Positions 44,252 to 57,015 of a DNA stretch of 64,000 bases are shown piece by piece. The notes beneath the pieces are model-generated. The model saw only the letters and a list, made by a program, of their open reading frames with translations, was not told the origin of the DNA and did no database searches. The stretch is from contig OY751486.1 in the NCBI GenBank assembly GCA_963565915.1, positions 2,976,001-3,040,000 of the forward strand, in the 5' to 3' direction. The first letter of the stretch is position 1. The number at the start of each line of letters is the position of its first letter. The translations under genes and the position numbers were made by a program. Origin of the DNA: Entoloma clypeatum. Taxonomy: Eukaryota > Basidiomycota > Agaricomycetes > Agaricales > Entolomataceae.

Positions 44252-44620
44252 TGTTATGCGTAACAAACCGTTCCAAGGTTCAGGCAGAGTATGCAGGAAG
44301 ATGGAAAGGCGAAGGGCAATGTGATTGCTAAATCTAAGGAATCTAGCTATAGTACAAAGGGTTTATATAGGTACTGACTATAGGCGATAGCATATGAGTC
44401 AGTGCTGCGCAAGGCAGTGTATCTGAGTAAGATAACTGCGGAAGGCAGTGCGTCTGAGTAAGACGACTGCGGAATGAGTCAGACCGCTGCGGAAAGCGAG
44501 TCAGTGCGGGAGCGAAGTATACTAAAGGAAATAAAGTATAATACGATATGTGTAAGCGGGGGCCGATAAGTAAAAGTGGAAAAGTAAGCGTATACGTCCG
44601 TAGTCGTTAGTCCGTAACAA
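44252..44620 (-). repeat. Gypsy-2 5' LTR
   Basis: 369 bp, ends TGTTACGG (at 44620) and CATAACA (at 44252). Compared with Gypsy-1 it has an extra 20 bp (minus strand includes GGTCTGACTCA) that adds one more AP-1-like heptamer. The 11-mer AGATTTAGCAA (minus, 44335-44325) and its complement beyond the LTR (44249-44239) are conserved. Confidence 0.93.
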
Positions 44621-45593
44621 TGCTCCATCTCATTCTGACAACCGTGGAATTATCGGCTGAAGGATTAGCCAAGATCTATCAGGATCAGATATGGAAGCTT
44701 CATGGGATCCCCAAGAAGATCATCAGTGACAGAGGGCCACAGTTCGCCACGAAGTTCATGGAGATACTTGCCGCATGTTAGGAATCAAAAGGAACCTGTC
44801 CACCGCATACCATCCACAGACCGATGGACAGGCCGAACAATCACATCAGGAGACAGAAGCGTTCTTATGAAACTTCGTTAACCACCTGCAAGATGATTGG
44901 GCTGAATGGATCGCAATCACTGAATTCCAGTACAATAACAAAGAACATCAGGCGACGAAGCACACACCATTCTATCTCAACTATGGCTTACACCCTTGGA
45001 AGGGAGAACTTGTGTTGGAAGACACCAATCCGGCTGCCAACGACTCCTTGAAAAAACTCAAACAGGCACGAGAAGAAGCCAATGCAGCACTGAAACAAGC
45101 CCAGGATCAGATGAAGAAGACAGTTGATACACGACAGAGTCCGTCTCGGAACTACTGCATTGGAGACAAGGTGTGGCTGGAAGGGACTAACATCAGGACT
45201 AACTGTCCCTCGAAGAAACTCAATGCACTCTGACATGGACCATTCAAAGTCCTAGAGAAGAAAGGGGCTAGCGTGTACCTTCTTGATCTTCCGAAGACTT
45301 GGAAAATGATTCATCCTGTGTTCAACGAGACCCTGTTGTCACCCTACGAAACCCTGAAGTACGCCATCCAGAAGAAGAAACCAGCCCCTGATCCGATCAT
45401 CGTTGAAGGACGAGAAGAGTACCATGTGTCCACAATCCTAGACTCTCAAAAGTTCCGTGGAAAGATCCAGTACCTCATCCAGTGGGCAGGATATGGCCCA
45501 GAAGAGAACACATGGGAACCTCAAGCTAATGTTCAGAACGCTCAAGATTTGATCTGTGATTTCCATCAGCAGAACCCGTCTCGTCCACAATAA
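44621..45593 (+). pseudogene. Gypsy-3 pol remnant: integrase end and chromodomain
   Basis: Starts at the codons matching [12 protein letters not shown] in Gypsy-1 and reaches the end of pol at 45593. Several breaks: a frameshift near 44770, a stop after ETEAFL (44868) and another after SKKLNAL (45232). Integrase core remnants (TDGQAEQSHQE) and the chromodomain ([20 protein letters not shown]) are readable. Not functional. Confidence 0.9.
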
Positions 45594-45726
45594 AAGACAA
45601 GTTCTCGAAACCCATGGCAGTATCAACCTCATCAGTCAACCACACACCGAGTTCCCCGCTCTAGTCTTTTCCCTGCCCAATATAGCCACCCCATTCTTCT
45701 TCTATCTCTCAACTATCCTCACCGCC

Positions 45727-46098
45727 ATGTCAAACACCATCGTTACCTCCACCTCCACCACTGACATCAACCCCGCCATCGCCGCCCTTATGAACGAAGC
45801 GCTCTCCATGAAAGACCAAATCCATGCCCTTGAAACTTCCCTTGCCGACCTCCTTCATCGCCAGATGAATATCCGACTTCATTCGCTGTCCAACCTCCCT
45901 GTCACCCCGACTCCCGAAGAGAAACAAATTCTCGGGAATTACACCAGCACCCTTGTCATTGAAAATCGATGTATTTGGCTGGCCATCAAAGGCCTTGAAC
46001 TCACCGTAGCCATCAACGAGGAGTTGATATATGATTGGACCCTCAAGGAGAGTCCAAACTGGTCCGATCCCAACAACAATGAGGGATGGGGACAATGA
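45727..46098 (+). CDS. Gypsy-3 ORF3, intact despite decayed pol
   Basis: A 123-codon frame starting MSNTIVTSTSTTDINPAIAAL and ending in WGQ. It aligns along its whole length with ORF3 of Gypsy-1 and Gypsy-2, with the block LSMKDQIHALETSLADLLHRQ strongly kept. Many differences are silent (for example GAC CAG/GAC CAA, CTC/CTT, CAC CGG/CAT CGC). The frame upstream is open to 45556, but the ATG at 45727 matches the other copies. That it stayed open while pol next to it decayed may be chance in a short ORF. Confidence 0.6.
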   Translation: MSNTIVTSTSTTDINPAIAALMNEALSMKDQIHALETSLADLLHRQMNIRLHSLSNLPVTPTPEEKQILGNYTSTLVIENRCIWLAIKGLELTVAINEELIYDWTLKESPNWSDPNNNEGWGQ

Positions 46099-46132
46099 CT
46101 CTGTGAGGACACAGAGCTTGGAGAGGGGAACA

Positions 46133-46533
46133 TGTTATGGACTCTACGGTATGCGGACGACATCATCACTTTTACTTATCGGCCCGACTCGGCGCCCTCT
46201 TATGAGCTTACTATGTCTAATGTCTACTTTCGCAACCTTCGATTCCCAGTCTGACTCACTACATTACTTCATCATCCCCCTTAGTATACTTCGCTCCCAC
46301 ACTGACTCGATTTCCGCAGTCAGCTTACTCATTGTACATAGCCTTCCGCAGTCGCCTTACTCATGTGCACTGCCTTCCGCAGTACTGACTCATCTGCTAC
46401 CGCCTATAGTCAGTACCTATATAAACCTCTTGTACTCTAGTAGATTCCTTAGATTTAGCAATCACATTGCTCTTCGCCTTTCCACTTCCTGCATACTCTG
46501 CCCAAACCTTGGAACGGTTTGTTAAGCATAACA
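46133..46533 (+). repeat. Gypsy-3 3' LTR
   Basis: 401 bp, begins TGTTATGGAC and ends GCATAACA. It keeps the U3 heptamers (TTACTCA, TGACTCA), the TATA box (TATATAAA) and the AGATTTAGCAA self-primer sequence of the family. Confidence 0.9.
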
Positions 46534-47143
46534 ATAACCTGTAGAAGGGACAGCTGAGACAGCAGGCAGGGGGACAAAGAAATGAAATAGACAGAGATAG
46601 AATACAATGACAAGTACAGGGAGGAATGTACAGTGCGAGGTGTGGGACCGAATGTTCCGATATAGACTACTGAGATGACAAGGGACCATAGATAGATCCA
46701 ACAACACATGCACATTGGGGACCAGCTCCTTCACAATGTTGCGCATGACCAGGGGTGGGATGGCCTTGACCCACAGCATCCCCTTGGGCGGGGTGAATGC
46801 AATGCAGGAGGGGGTTGTGTGTGTGCTGTCTGTGAGGAGTCAAGGACGGTGAATGGGTGTGATGGGGCTGGATATGGGTGGGGACTGGGATGGTGTGGAA
46901 CAAGAGGTGGCCAGGCCATATATTTCTGCTCCCCAGTGTGCGCTTATGATTTTTTTTGTTTTTCATGTCATTTATTCTTGTGAAAACATATATGTGTGAG
47001 TACAACATACTAAATTAGGAAGGAGGGGGTGGGGGGTACCTGGGGCCCAAAAAAAAAAGTTCGACCCCCGGTATATTTTTTCTGTTCCGCCACCCCCTTG
47101 CCTTTTACCCTCTAGCAACAAGATATTTCCCCAATACCACAAT
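46534..47143. other. Spacer, no gene recognised
   Basis: G-rich sequence with short open frames and an A-run at 47049. Probably repeat-derived; no motif found. Confidence 0.45.
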
Positions 47144-47152
47144 CATGAGTCT

Positions 47153-47545
47153 GTGTGGAAATCAGGTCAGCTGGGATTGTGATTTTCTGCTGATTTTTCA
47201 GGGCTTTTTCAGGGCTGAGTGGGTTAATTCCGTTTAAATGGAAAAATTGATGATTCCCATTCAAACCCTAAAAGTTGAACCATTTGTGAGATATATCAGG
47301 GAACTCGAGGAGTTTGATCAGGGTTTCTCAGGGGGTTTTTTGGTTCCAAGTCGGTTCTGATTGGTTGAGAAACAGGACTGAGCCCTTACTGAGTGGGAAT
47401 CGACTGGGAAAAATGATCGGATTTCAAGATAATTCCCACCCAAACATAATAAGTTGGACGGTTTATCAGTTAACTCAAATTTCCCATTTTAACCTGATGA
47501 AAGCCCTGAAAAATCACAATCCCAGCCAACCTGATTTTGACTGGG
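47153..47545. mobile_element. hAT-like MITE, 393 bp, with 8-9 bp target duplication
   Basis: Flanked by CATGAGTCT on both sides (47144-47152 and 47546-47554). The right end inverts to CCCAGTCAAAATCAGG, the terminus of the larger element at 29798-37706; the left end matches it imperfectly, then the arms share GGCTGGGATTGTGATTTT-like sequence (AGCTGGGATTGTGATTTT on the left). No coding capacity. Confidence 0.8.
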
Positions 47546-47633
47546 CATGAGTCTTTGTGAACGATTGCCTCCCACTGCTGAGAGATCTGACTTACCAGAT
47601 CCTGTAAGGACGTCGAAATAAAGTAACTTATAC

Positions 47634-47931
47634 CACTGGATGCAGTGAATGATATTTAGTGCTGAATTATTCAAAAAGTATTTGAAAAATACTCTAATTT
47701 TTATTATGATTTTCTTTACATCTTTTCTTCCAAAAAATCTTGATCTTGCAAGTATTGAATACAAATGTCACCTCCCAGTATTGTCGTCTATAGTGGTGAT
47801 ATTTGTATTTAATACTACTTGCAAGATTTTTTGGAAAAAATAGATGTAAAAGAAGTCAGAATAAAAATTGGAATATTTTTTTAATACTTTTCGAATAGTT
47901 CAGCACTAAATATCACTTACTGCATCCAGTG
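47634..47931. mobile_element. AT-rich foldback element with ~140-bp arms
   Basis: The arms (about 47634-47778 and 47790-47931) are imperfect reverse complements over nearly the whole 298 bp, ending CACTGGATGCA / TGCATCCAGTG. TAC lies at both outer ends (47631-47633, 47932-47934), a possible 3-bp duplication. It ends 67 bp downstream of the P450 A stop codon and a transcript running through it would form a long hairpin. Confidence 0.8.
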
Positions 47932-47998
47932 TACTTGGGTGCAAAACATGAATTCGAATCCAAATAATTCTACAACTTGACATAAAAAAAGCCAGCCA

Positions 47999-50236
47999 TC
48001 AATTCGTCTCCTTCGTTCTTCTTGTAAATCTTAGCGAAGCATCCCTCACGCCAAGCATGAATATCAGTTGTGCATCTGTAACCCTTTTTTGCCACGCCTC
48101 TACTGATTCTCCGGCCTTCAAGAGAGGCTCAATGTGCCATTCGCGTAAGAGCATCGAGAGGAACGCAACAGCCTCCGTGGTGGCAAACTTTCTTCCGATG
48201 CATTTTCTTGCCCCGAGACTGAACCCGAGGAAGGTTTCCGAATCAGGGGACAGATCGTACCAGCGCGAAGGCTGGTATTTCTCTGGCTGCGAAAAATACC
48301 GCGGGTTGTTTTCTGCAGATACCGGGGAGGCGTGAGAGACGTTTCATGGGTAGGAACCGAGGATAGCGGACTTACGGATACCGATGAGGTCCACTATCAC
48401 GTTAACACCCTTCTTAACGACAAGCGGTGTCGTGCCTTCCTGGCCAGGTGGAGTGGGTATTTGCAAGATGGTGTCTTCAGCTGCCTCGCGCATGAGAACG
48501 AAAGCTGAAGGGAACATCCGCAAGGCCTCGTAGAATACAGAGAGAACCTTGTTGAGTTTGGCGTAGTCGTCAATCGCTGGGTCACGGTCATGCCCCACGA
48601 CCGAGATGATGTGCTCGTAAACTTCTTGCTGGACATTCTGGTGCGCCGCGAGTAGTGTGAGGGTGGCGGCTAGGGTGTGGGCAGTTGTTTCTGGGTGCGA
48701 ACAAGGGGAAATTGTTGAGATGGTTGAGAGTCAGCATCAGCAGTTGTAACATACCGTGCCCCGTTAACAACATAAGATATACGTTCCCAATCTACAAAGC
48801 GGCACGTCAGGGAACATGCACGGGTTCAGAAAGTAAAAAGACGGGGCGTACAAGTTCCTCTTCAGTGAGTTTGAACTTCGCATCCTCGTCTTCATTAGCT
48901 TTCACTAACATGGTGAAAATATCCTGTGCGGCAGGCTGCCGGCCTGGGGATAGGGAACTACCAAGCACGGCCTTGCGTTCCTCAATTTCGGCCCTCATAA
49001 AAGCTACAAGTTGTTTGTGTGCTTCTCGTATTTCTCTAAACCTGATGAGAGAGAGAAATAGCGTTGGGTCGTAGACACAGTATACATATCGGTAAAATAG
49101 CTCATACCTGGGAAAGGGAAGGGTGCGGAGCCATTCGGACGTGAAGATAATCAGCTTATAGTTGTCATGCAAGCAGCGGAGTGCTTCGACTACGGTTATA
49201 CTTCCATCTGGTGCCTTGGGGGGTGCCGACCAGGTTGCGGGGAAGCCAAAACCACATCTGCTTATCAGCAGGAACGCGAGCTGTGGATGAGATACGAGAA
49301 TAGATGAGATCGAATGAAAAACACAAGAGCGCGAACACTGATCAAAGGCGTCAGATGCCATACCTTGAACGTAATCTTCTGAATGACGGGCACATCCACT
49401 TGGTCTTTGGTGGACCAATCACTATCGGAGACCATCTGGCGATACATATCGACCGTTTCGGACCAAACCTTTTCGTAACTATGGATTAACCGCCGCGGTG
49501 AGCCTTCTTGGAGCTTATCAAGAAAAACAATTCTTACAGTTCAGTATTGAAAGCAGGCCCCATGATGCGTCGATGGGTTCGCCATGTTTGTCCATCAGCA
49601 GCACCAACATTCATACCATAAAAGCTAGAATGGAATCCGCAAGTTGAATCGGCGATGCTGAGAAATTCAAAATATGGCCCCGACTGACAGGAGTGCTTGA
49701 GAGGATGACATGGGTTTCTTGAAGCTCGACCTCGTAGGCAACCCACCGACGACCTGGCGAGCCACGTCTATATTTGAGGTGAAGATCGAAGGAACGCCCT
49801 TGATGAAGGGAACCATGGATACACTGTCGGCTCCCCATTTCCTGTAGACTTCCAAGATAATCAACGGATAATAAATTGAGATTGTAATCAATTTTGCTAA
49901 CAAGTAAACCGCCATTTCCAGGACCAGCAGAGACCAGGGTTCCACCAAGTCGTGGGCAAAATGGAACCTGGGAAGTCCAAAGGCTGGAATGGAATCCATG
50001 GTCCTGGGAGATGATTCACGGCCTACGCATGCACGATACAGTATTAGTACCCAATGAGAAATATGTGCACAACGACTGACATCCAAACCACGCCTCAGCT
50101 TCTTGACTTTCGCGACAACGACGAAGATAAGGACGGTAAGTGCGAGGGAGGTAACGTAGGGGTCTTCCAAATTGTACTCGAGGCATCTCTGGCGCGAGAC
50201 GAAGGCCAAAGCGGAGGTGAGTGACCACGGTCCCAT
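47999..50236 (-). CDS. Cytochrome P450 A
   Basis: A haem-thiolate monooxygenase, probably ER-anchored. The chosen ATG (50236, MGPWSLTS) is followed by a hydrophobic helix (SLALTVLIFVVVA) and then, after an intron, NHLPGPW with the Pro-rich hinge. Many short introns; joined exons give VPFIKGVPSIFTSN, TWRTHRRIMGPAFN (C-helix), the I-helix GHETTAHT assembled across an intron, K-helix YEALRMFP (ExxR), and haem loop FSLGARKCIGRKF with the Cys codon at 48202-48200. Length after splicing is about 550 residues. An in-frame ATG at 50326 is possible but adds an unlikely N-terminus. All core motifs are kept, so it is probably active. It belongs to a different family from P450 B and C. It may be part of the metabolic block on this side. 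Confidence 0.88.
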
Positions 50237-51824
50237 TGGCAATTCGGCGATTGCGAAGTTCGAACAACGGCTCTGCTCACCAAAGTGGGCCGTGGCCGTA
50301 CTTAGGGATAAACCAGTCGCGGCCAAGATCAGGGGGTCTTATTGGTGCCATAAGTCTGTGACCAGAACATTAGTTCAAGATGTCAAAAAAAGAGAAAAAC
50401 TAGTTTCATCGGAATACTATTACTTATCTGGGTTCAAGATTTCTTCAAATCAAAGCCGCAACGATGATAGGTACTTACATCGACCCATCCTGATCTATGA
50501 TATGATGCCGGACCGTGACAGGGTTGTCGGCGTGTGTGCAACTGGGACTTGTGGCGCCGATTTAGCGCTACAAGATTCAGGCAAGGGGGGGGACACGTTG
50601 GGATTTCGGGATTATACTCGACACATGATTCGTTGTATCTGCCATTTGGGAGTGAATAAAAGGCTTTAAGATCCCCGATGGTCGATATCAGGACCTCGCC
50701 TATATTCAATTAGGGCCCCATTAAGGACCCCGTCAGAGTCTTGAACGCTTGAACCCTGCATGTAATGTAATCGCATCTCGTGTTATTGTTCTGGCCCCCT
50801 GACGAAATTTCGGGTTTGACAGCCTGCTTTCTCAACTGCCGGAATTGACCAAAACGGGGAGGGGGGGGGGTCGAACGCGCGACGAACAATAAATAGAAGG
50901 GCTTGAATATGCTTGAATGTAGGTAAGGCGAGGTTCTCAGGTGACATTCAAAGCTATTGTGGGACGAAAGAAAAGAGTCAGCAGGGAGAATATCAACCTT
51001 GTAGGGACACCATTCGCAAATACCGTGATTGATCCGATTTTGCAAAATCACCTCTGCCACGTAAGGTTTGCGCTGACAAACCTATGATGCTATTTCAGTC
51101 CACCCTCGTTGATCGAAGAATCGATGACGTGCCACCATCATGATCATGCAGCTCAACCCCGCCACGAAACTAGATTGGTTGTGCTCACCGTAATGGTTCT
51201 TCAAGGGCCTGTGCACCTTCATGCCACTGACAGTACTTACAGGCATGCATTGACAGGAATCATTGTATTACGAGATCACAAAATGGGTCAGCCTTGATTC
51301 GGCAATTGTTCGGGGTGATTCGATTGATCCATTCCGACGTTCGATTAGACTCAAGTAGACTAGACTTAGTTGAGACTTAGACGTAGATTGATTGATCTCC
51401 CCCATGCCTAACTTGGCGGCAGGATTTGGGGCAGGATGATTCTTCAATACATTCATTCCGAGTCCAATTCCATTTTGTTCTATCTCCTTCATCAGAAGGT
51501 TACCAGCCGCAAAGAATCCCTGCCCATCCTCGTAAGGACTGATTAAACGGCACCCCCCTGGGTACATTTGGAATCCATGGAATCAAGAACAAAGAAACCG
51601 TAGGGTACAGAACGAAACCGACCATCTGAGGAAAGTTCAAACGATTTACTACAATCCCCAATTCTAAATCCTTCAAGAAATAATTGAGAACCAATGCAGT
51701 CTGTCTCAGATCAGAGCCCTAATTCGCACTGCATTGTCTGCAGAGCTAGTTAACTTATCTGGTAATTTCAAGGGTGATTTCAGACGGACACAAATATTAT
51801 CAAGTATGCAGTACATCCGGAGGC
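50237..51824. other. Intergenic, no gene recognised
   Basis: Contains the P450 A promoter and the 3' flank of the sulfhydrylase-type gene. Open frames up to about 165 codons (50172-50669) overlap the P450 start in antisense or lack motifs. Confidence 0.5.
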
Positions 51825-54068
<2,244 letters not shown>

Positions 54069-54641
54069 GACAGACGCGAGCGCAATGGCAAATCGACTCC
54101 GAATTCAGTTGCATATAACTTCGAGTTTGGGAGACCCTGGACACAATTTTGGGCTTTGAACAACAACTAGGTTAGGGCAAACATCAGATTGGCAATTTAC
54201 TACTTACGGCACATCCACAACCCAGGTAGACCTTGCCGTACGAGTAACCTGCTCAGGTGCCCAAACCTCCGAAAAAGGGAGTGACGGGGTTCTCGATTCT
54301 GGACACCCCAAATTCATGCATGCTTGAATTGGCGAAGTGCTATCTGCGATGGCAGGGTTGAATTATACTGGATCCCATCAGATGAAGGGCGGAGAGGCAG
54401 GGGTGGTGCCTGGTGGTGCACCAGTCGGACGAGTTGTTTTGGGAGGGACTGACATTTGAAAAAGTGGTTAGCCTTATTGAGAGTTAGAGATTGAGGAGAC
54501 TGTTCTCACGCTTTTTCTTCTCAAACCAGCGCGATGTGTACCCTTTTTGACACCTCGAATAATTAATTAAATGTGGTGATCCTTCGCAAGATCTGCCACC
54601 GTTCAGGACTCTCGGGCCACTAGAACTACCAAACGACCCTC
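54069..54641. promoter_or_regulatory. Divergent region between sulfhydrylase-type gene and P450 B
   Basis: About 570 bp between head-to-head genes. No consensus element is convincing. It may include the missing first exon of the sulfhydrylase-type gene. Confidence 0.4.
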
Positions 54642-56622
54642 ATGTTCTCGCTTTCCAACCAGACTCTCCCCTGCAGCTGGACTGTTTTGCAGAATCGACC
54701 GGTCGTCCTCTCAACCGCTGCAGCTCTCTTGTTAGCAGCCATTATTCTGTATCCGGCCACCCCCAGAACCAAACGGAAAGACACTGATGTCCATGAGCTA
54801 GGCGGCTTCTCTATCTTAACAGCATGGCCGTTTTTCAACCGACGCTTTGATTTTCTGATGTCCAACTTTGCCAAGACTGGCGAGACTCTGTTTTCCTTCA
54901 GAGTGCTTCAGGTATGTCGCTGTGTGACTCCCCTTTACCAGTCAAATTGGAACATATTCGCGCTCGTAGCATTCGGTCATTGCAGTCCGGGGAGAGGACG
55001 CGCGCAAGACTTTCTTCGATAATAGAAATCTTGACCCCAATCAAGGATACACCATCTTGAAGGGCGCTGTCAGTTTTTTTTTACGGAGTTTATTTTCCTC
55101 ACTTACCCGCGGGAAAAGGTTCCCAGCGCTCTCAACTTCAAAGTATCCATCTCACCACGGGAAGATGATTTAAAATCTCATAAGTACTTAATCGCATTGT
55201 TCCACAAGGAAAGGGTCCTTGAATGTCAGTCTTATCTGGTTCCCGAATATTGTTCCCTTCTGACGTTCATAAAGTCCTCCCGGTGCTTTTTAATGATATT
55301 CAAACACGAATGCAAGCGTGGGGAAGAGAAGGGGTCATGAATCCATTCAAGAGCGCTGACGACGTAAGTTTTTGTTCCCCATCCCTACCTATCCGTCCAT
55401 CTGAATTTTCAATCATCAAAGATCATTTGGCAACTAACCGTTCGGATGACCGCATGCGACGAGCTTGCGGAAAATTTTGATGTCATCCGCAAACTGCAGG
55501 CAAATTACTGGAAATTAGAGAGGAGCGCAACTCCAACAGCGCTCTTATTACCTTGGCTTCCGAGCATAGGGAAGATCAACAAGCAGATTGCTACCATTAG
55601 CCTGTATCTGACTCTCCGCGGATACGTGGAAAAACGGAAGCTCTCTGACGCTCCAAGCTCCGATGCCATAGATATCCTTCTGGCACGAGGGTTGGATACA
55701 AAAGAGACAATCACTGTAGGCGATCTCGACATTCCGTTTTTGTCATTGAATTGACATTCCATCCAGCAAATCCTCGTCGCAATCTTTGCTGGTGTGATCA
55801 ACTCTGCAGTAAATCGTAAGTCCACCAACTAACCACCTTGCCCTTCTCACTCCGTTTTGTCCAGTATCTTGGCTCCTCCTCTTCCTCTCCTCGAACAAAG
55901 AATGGAAACACAAGGTTGCCACCGAAGTCAAGGCGATCGTCGAACAACACACCAACACGGCTTCCACCGACCCGCTTCATAAGCGCCTTGCCACCATACC
56001 CATATCCGTCTGGGAGGATGAGATGCCGATGCTCGAACTTGCTCTCCGCGAGACTCTCAGGCTCACGGTGAACAGCGCAGCCCTCCGCCGCAACCTTGCC
56101 GAAGATTTGAACGTTTGTGACAAGACCCTCCCCTTGGGCTCCTTTGTCGCTTATTCTTTCTCGGATGCCCATCTGAACCCCGAGATCTACACCAACCCCA
56201 AGCAATTCGACCCGGCACGCTTCCTACCAGGTAGAGAGGAAGATAAGAAGCAAGCATATGGATTCCTCGGCTGGGGAGGAGGTGGGTACTTGTTCAGCGG
56301 GCTTCACACACACACACACACACACACTTTTCCAACCATCGCCCCCCCCCCAGGTCGTCATCCTTGCGTTGGCATGAAAATCGCTAAACTCGAAATCAAG
56401 ATCATCGTCGCTCTGTTCTTTGCTGCTTACGAATATGATGTCGTTGACGCGCATGGAAAGCCTGTGGATTATCTGCCAAATCCTAATTACAACGATATCC
56501 ACCAGGTATGTCTGTTGGTCTCTAGGTATCGTCTGACATGATGTACAATTTGAATGATACTTGAACAGACACGACCGTGTGGAGAGCCTTGCTACATCAA
56601 GTTCAAGCGCATTGTAGATTAG
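54642..56622 (+). CDS. Cytochrome P450 B
   Basis: A P450 related to the CYP51-like fold seen in many basidiomycete families. Start MFSLSNQTL, TM helix (VLSTAAALLLAAIIL), then HELGGFSILTAWPFFNRR. Exon 1 ends 54911; exon 2 starts 54970 (HSVIAVRGEDARKTFF). Later exons carry ATPTALLLPWLPSIGK, the I-helix region ILVAIFAGVINSAVN, the K-helix LRETLRL, AYSFSDAHLNPEIYTNP (PERF-like region FDPARF) and the haem loop GWGGGRHPCVGM with the Cys codon at 56365-56367. The stop after FKRIVD is at 56622. The I-helix has AGVINSA rather than AGxxTT, so the usual Thr for O2 activation is replaced. One intron holds a (CA)n run at 56305-56327. It is a close paralogue of P450 C (61782-63726), with the same intron positions. 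Confidence 0.88.
56305..56327. repeat. (CA)n microsatellite in P450 B intron
   Basis: A 23-bp CA run in the intron that splits the haem-binding loop codons. Confidence 0.9.
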
Positions 56623-57015
56623 ATCGTCGGAGGGAAATTGTATGGTCAAGGTCTGTATACGTAGTTCAGAGTGAAGGCTGTCTGAAGGAATGAGATCTGC
56701 TGCGGGTGCGTTAGTCGGGTTTGTGCAGAAAATGAGTAGGGAAAGTGGGGCCTATAGTAGCAAGGACAAAAAGGAGATGGACTGTGCTGAGCCACAATCA
56801 AGAGAATGTCTTGGATGCGATCGTGAGCAGACGAACACGAATAAGGAGGCCAGCGAGGGTATGGCAGTGAGTGGCTTTGAAAGATGAGTTAATGAGGGGG
56901 TAACGACGAGACTTCCGCGTCATGCAAATTAAAGGCCCAGGCAAACAAACTCATTCGTCTTTCCACTGCCACGCTCAATCGATTTGGCCGCCATGATGTA
57001 GCCCCGCACCACACC

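Larger units (their letters stand above)
38156..44620 (-). mobile_element. Gypsy-2: chromovirus element, same family as Gypsy-1, inverted
   Basis: The 5' LTR is 44252-44620, and the 3' LTR is visible from 38426 down to 38156 where the gap starts. The interior is nearly identical to Gypsy-1 but in the opposite orientation, making an inverted pair with 6.5-kb arms. Pol is intact and gag has one nonsense codon. The LTR is 369 bp because of a 20-bp insertion in the U3 repeats. It abuts the integrase coding sequence of Gypsy-3 at 44621. Confidence 0.93.
44621..46533 (+). mobile_element. Gypsy-3: truncated, older relative with 3' LTR
   Basis: Begins abruptly in the integrase coding region and runs through chromodomain and ORF3 to a 401-bp LTR (46133-46533). 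It is clearly diverged from Gypsy-1 and Gypsy-2 in DNA. The 5' part is missing: it should lie on the far side of Gypsy-2, but is hidden by the gap or deleted. Confidence 0.9.
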
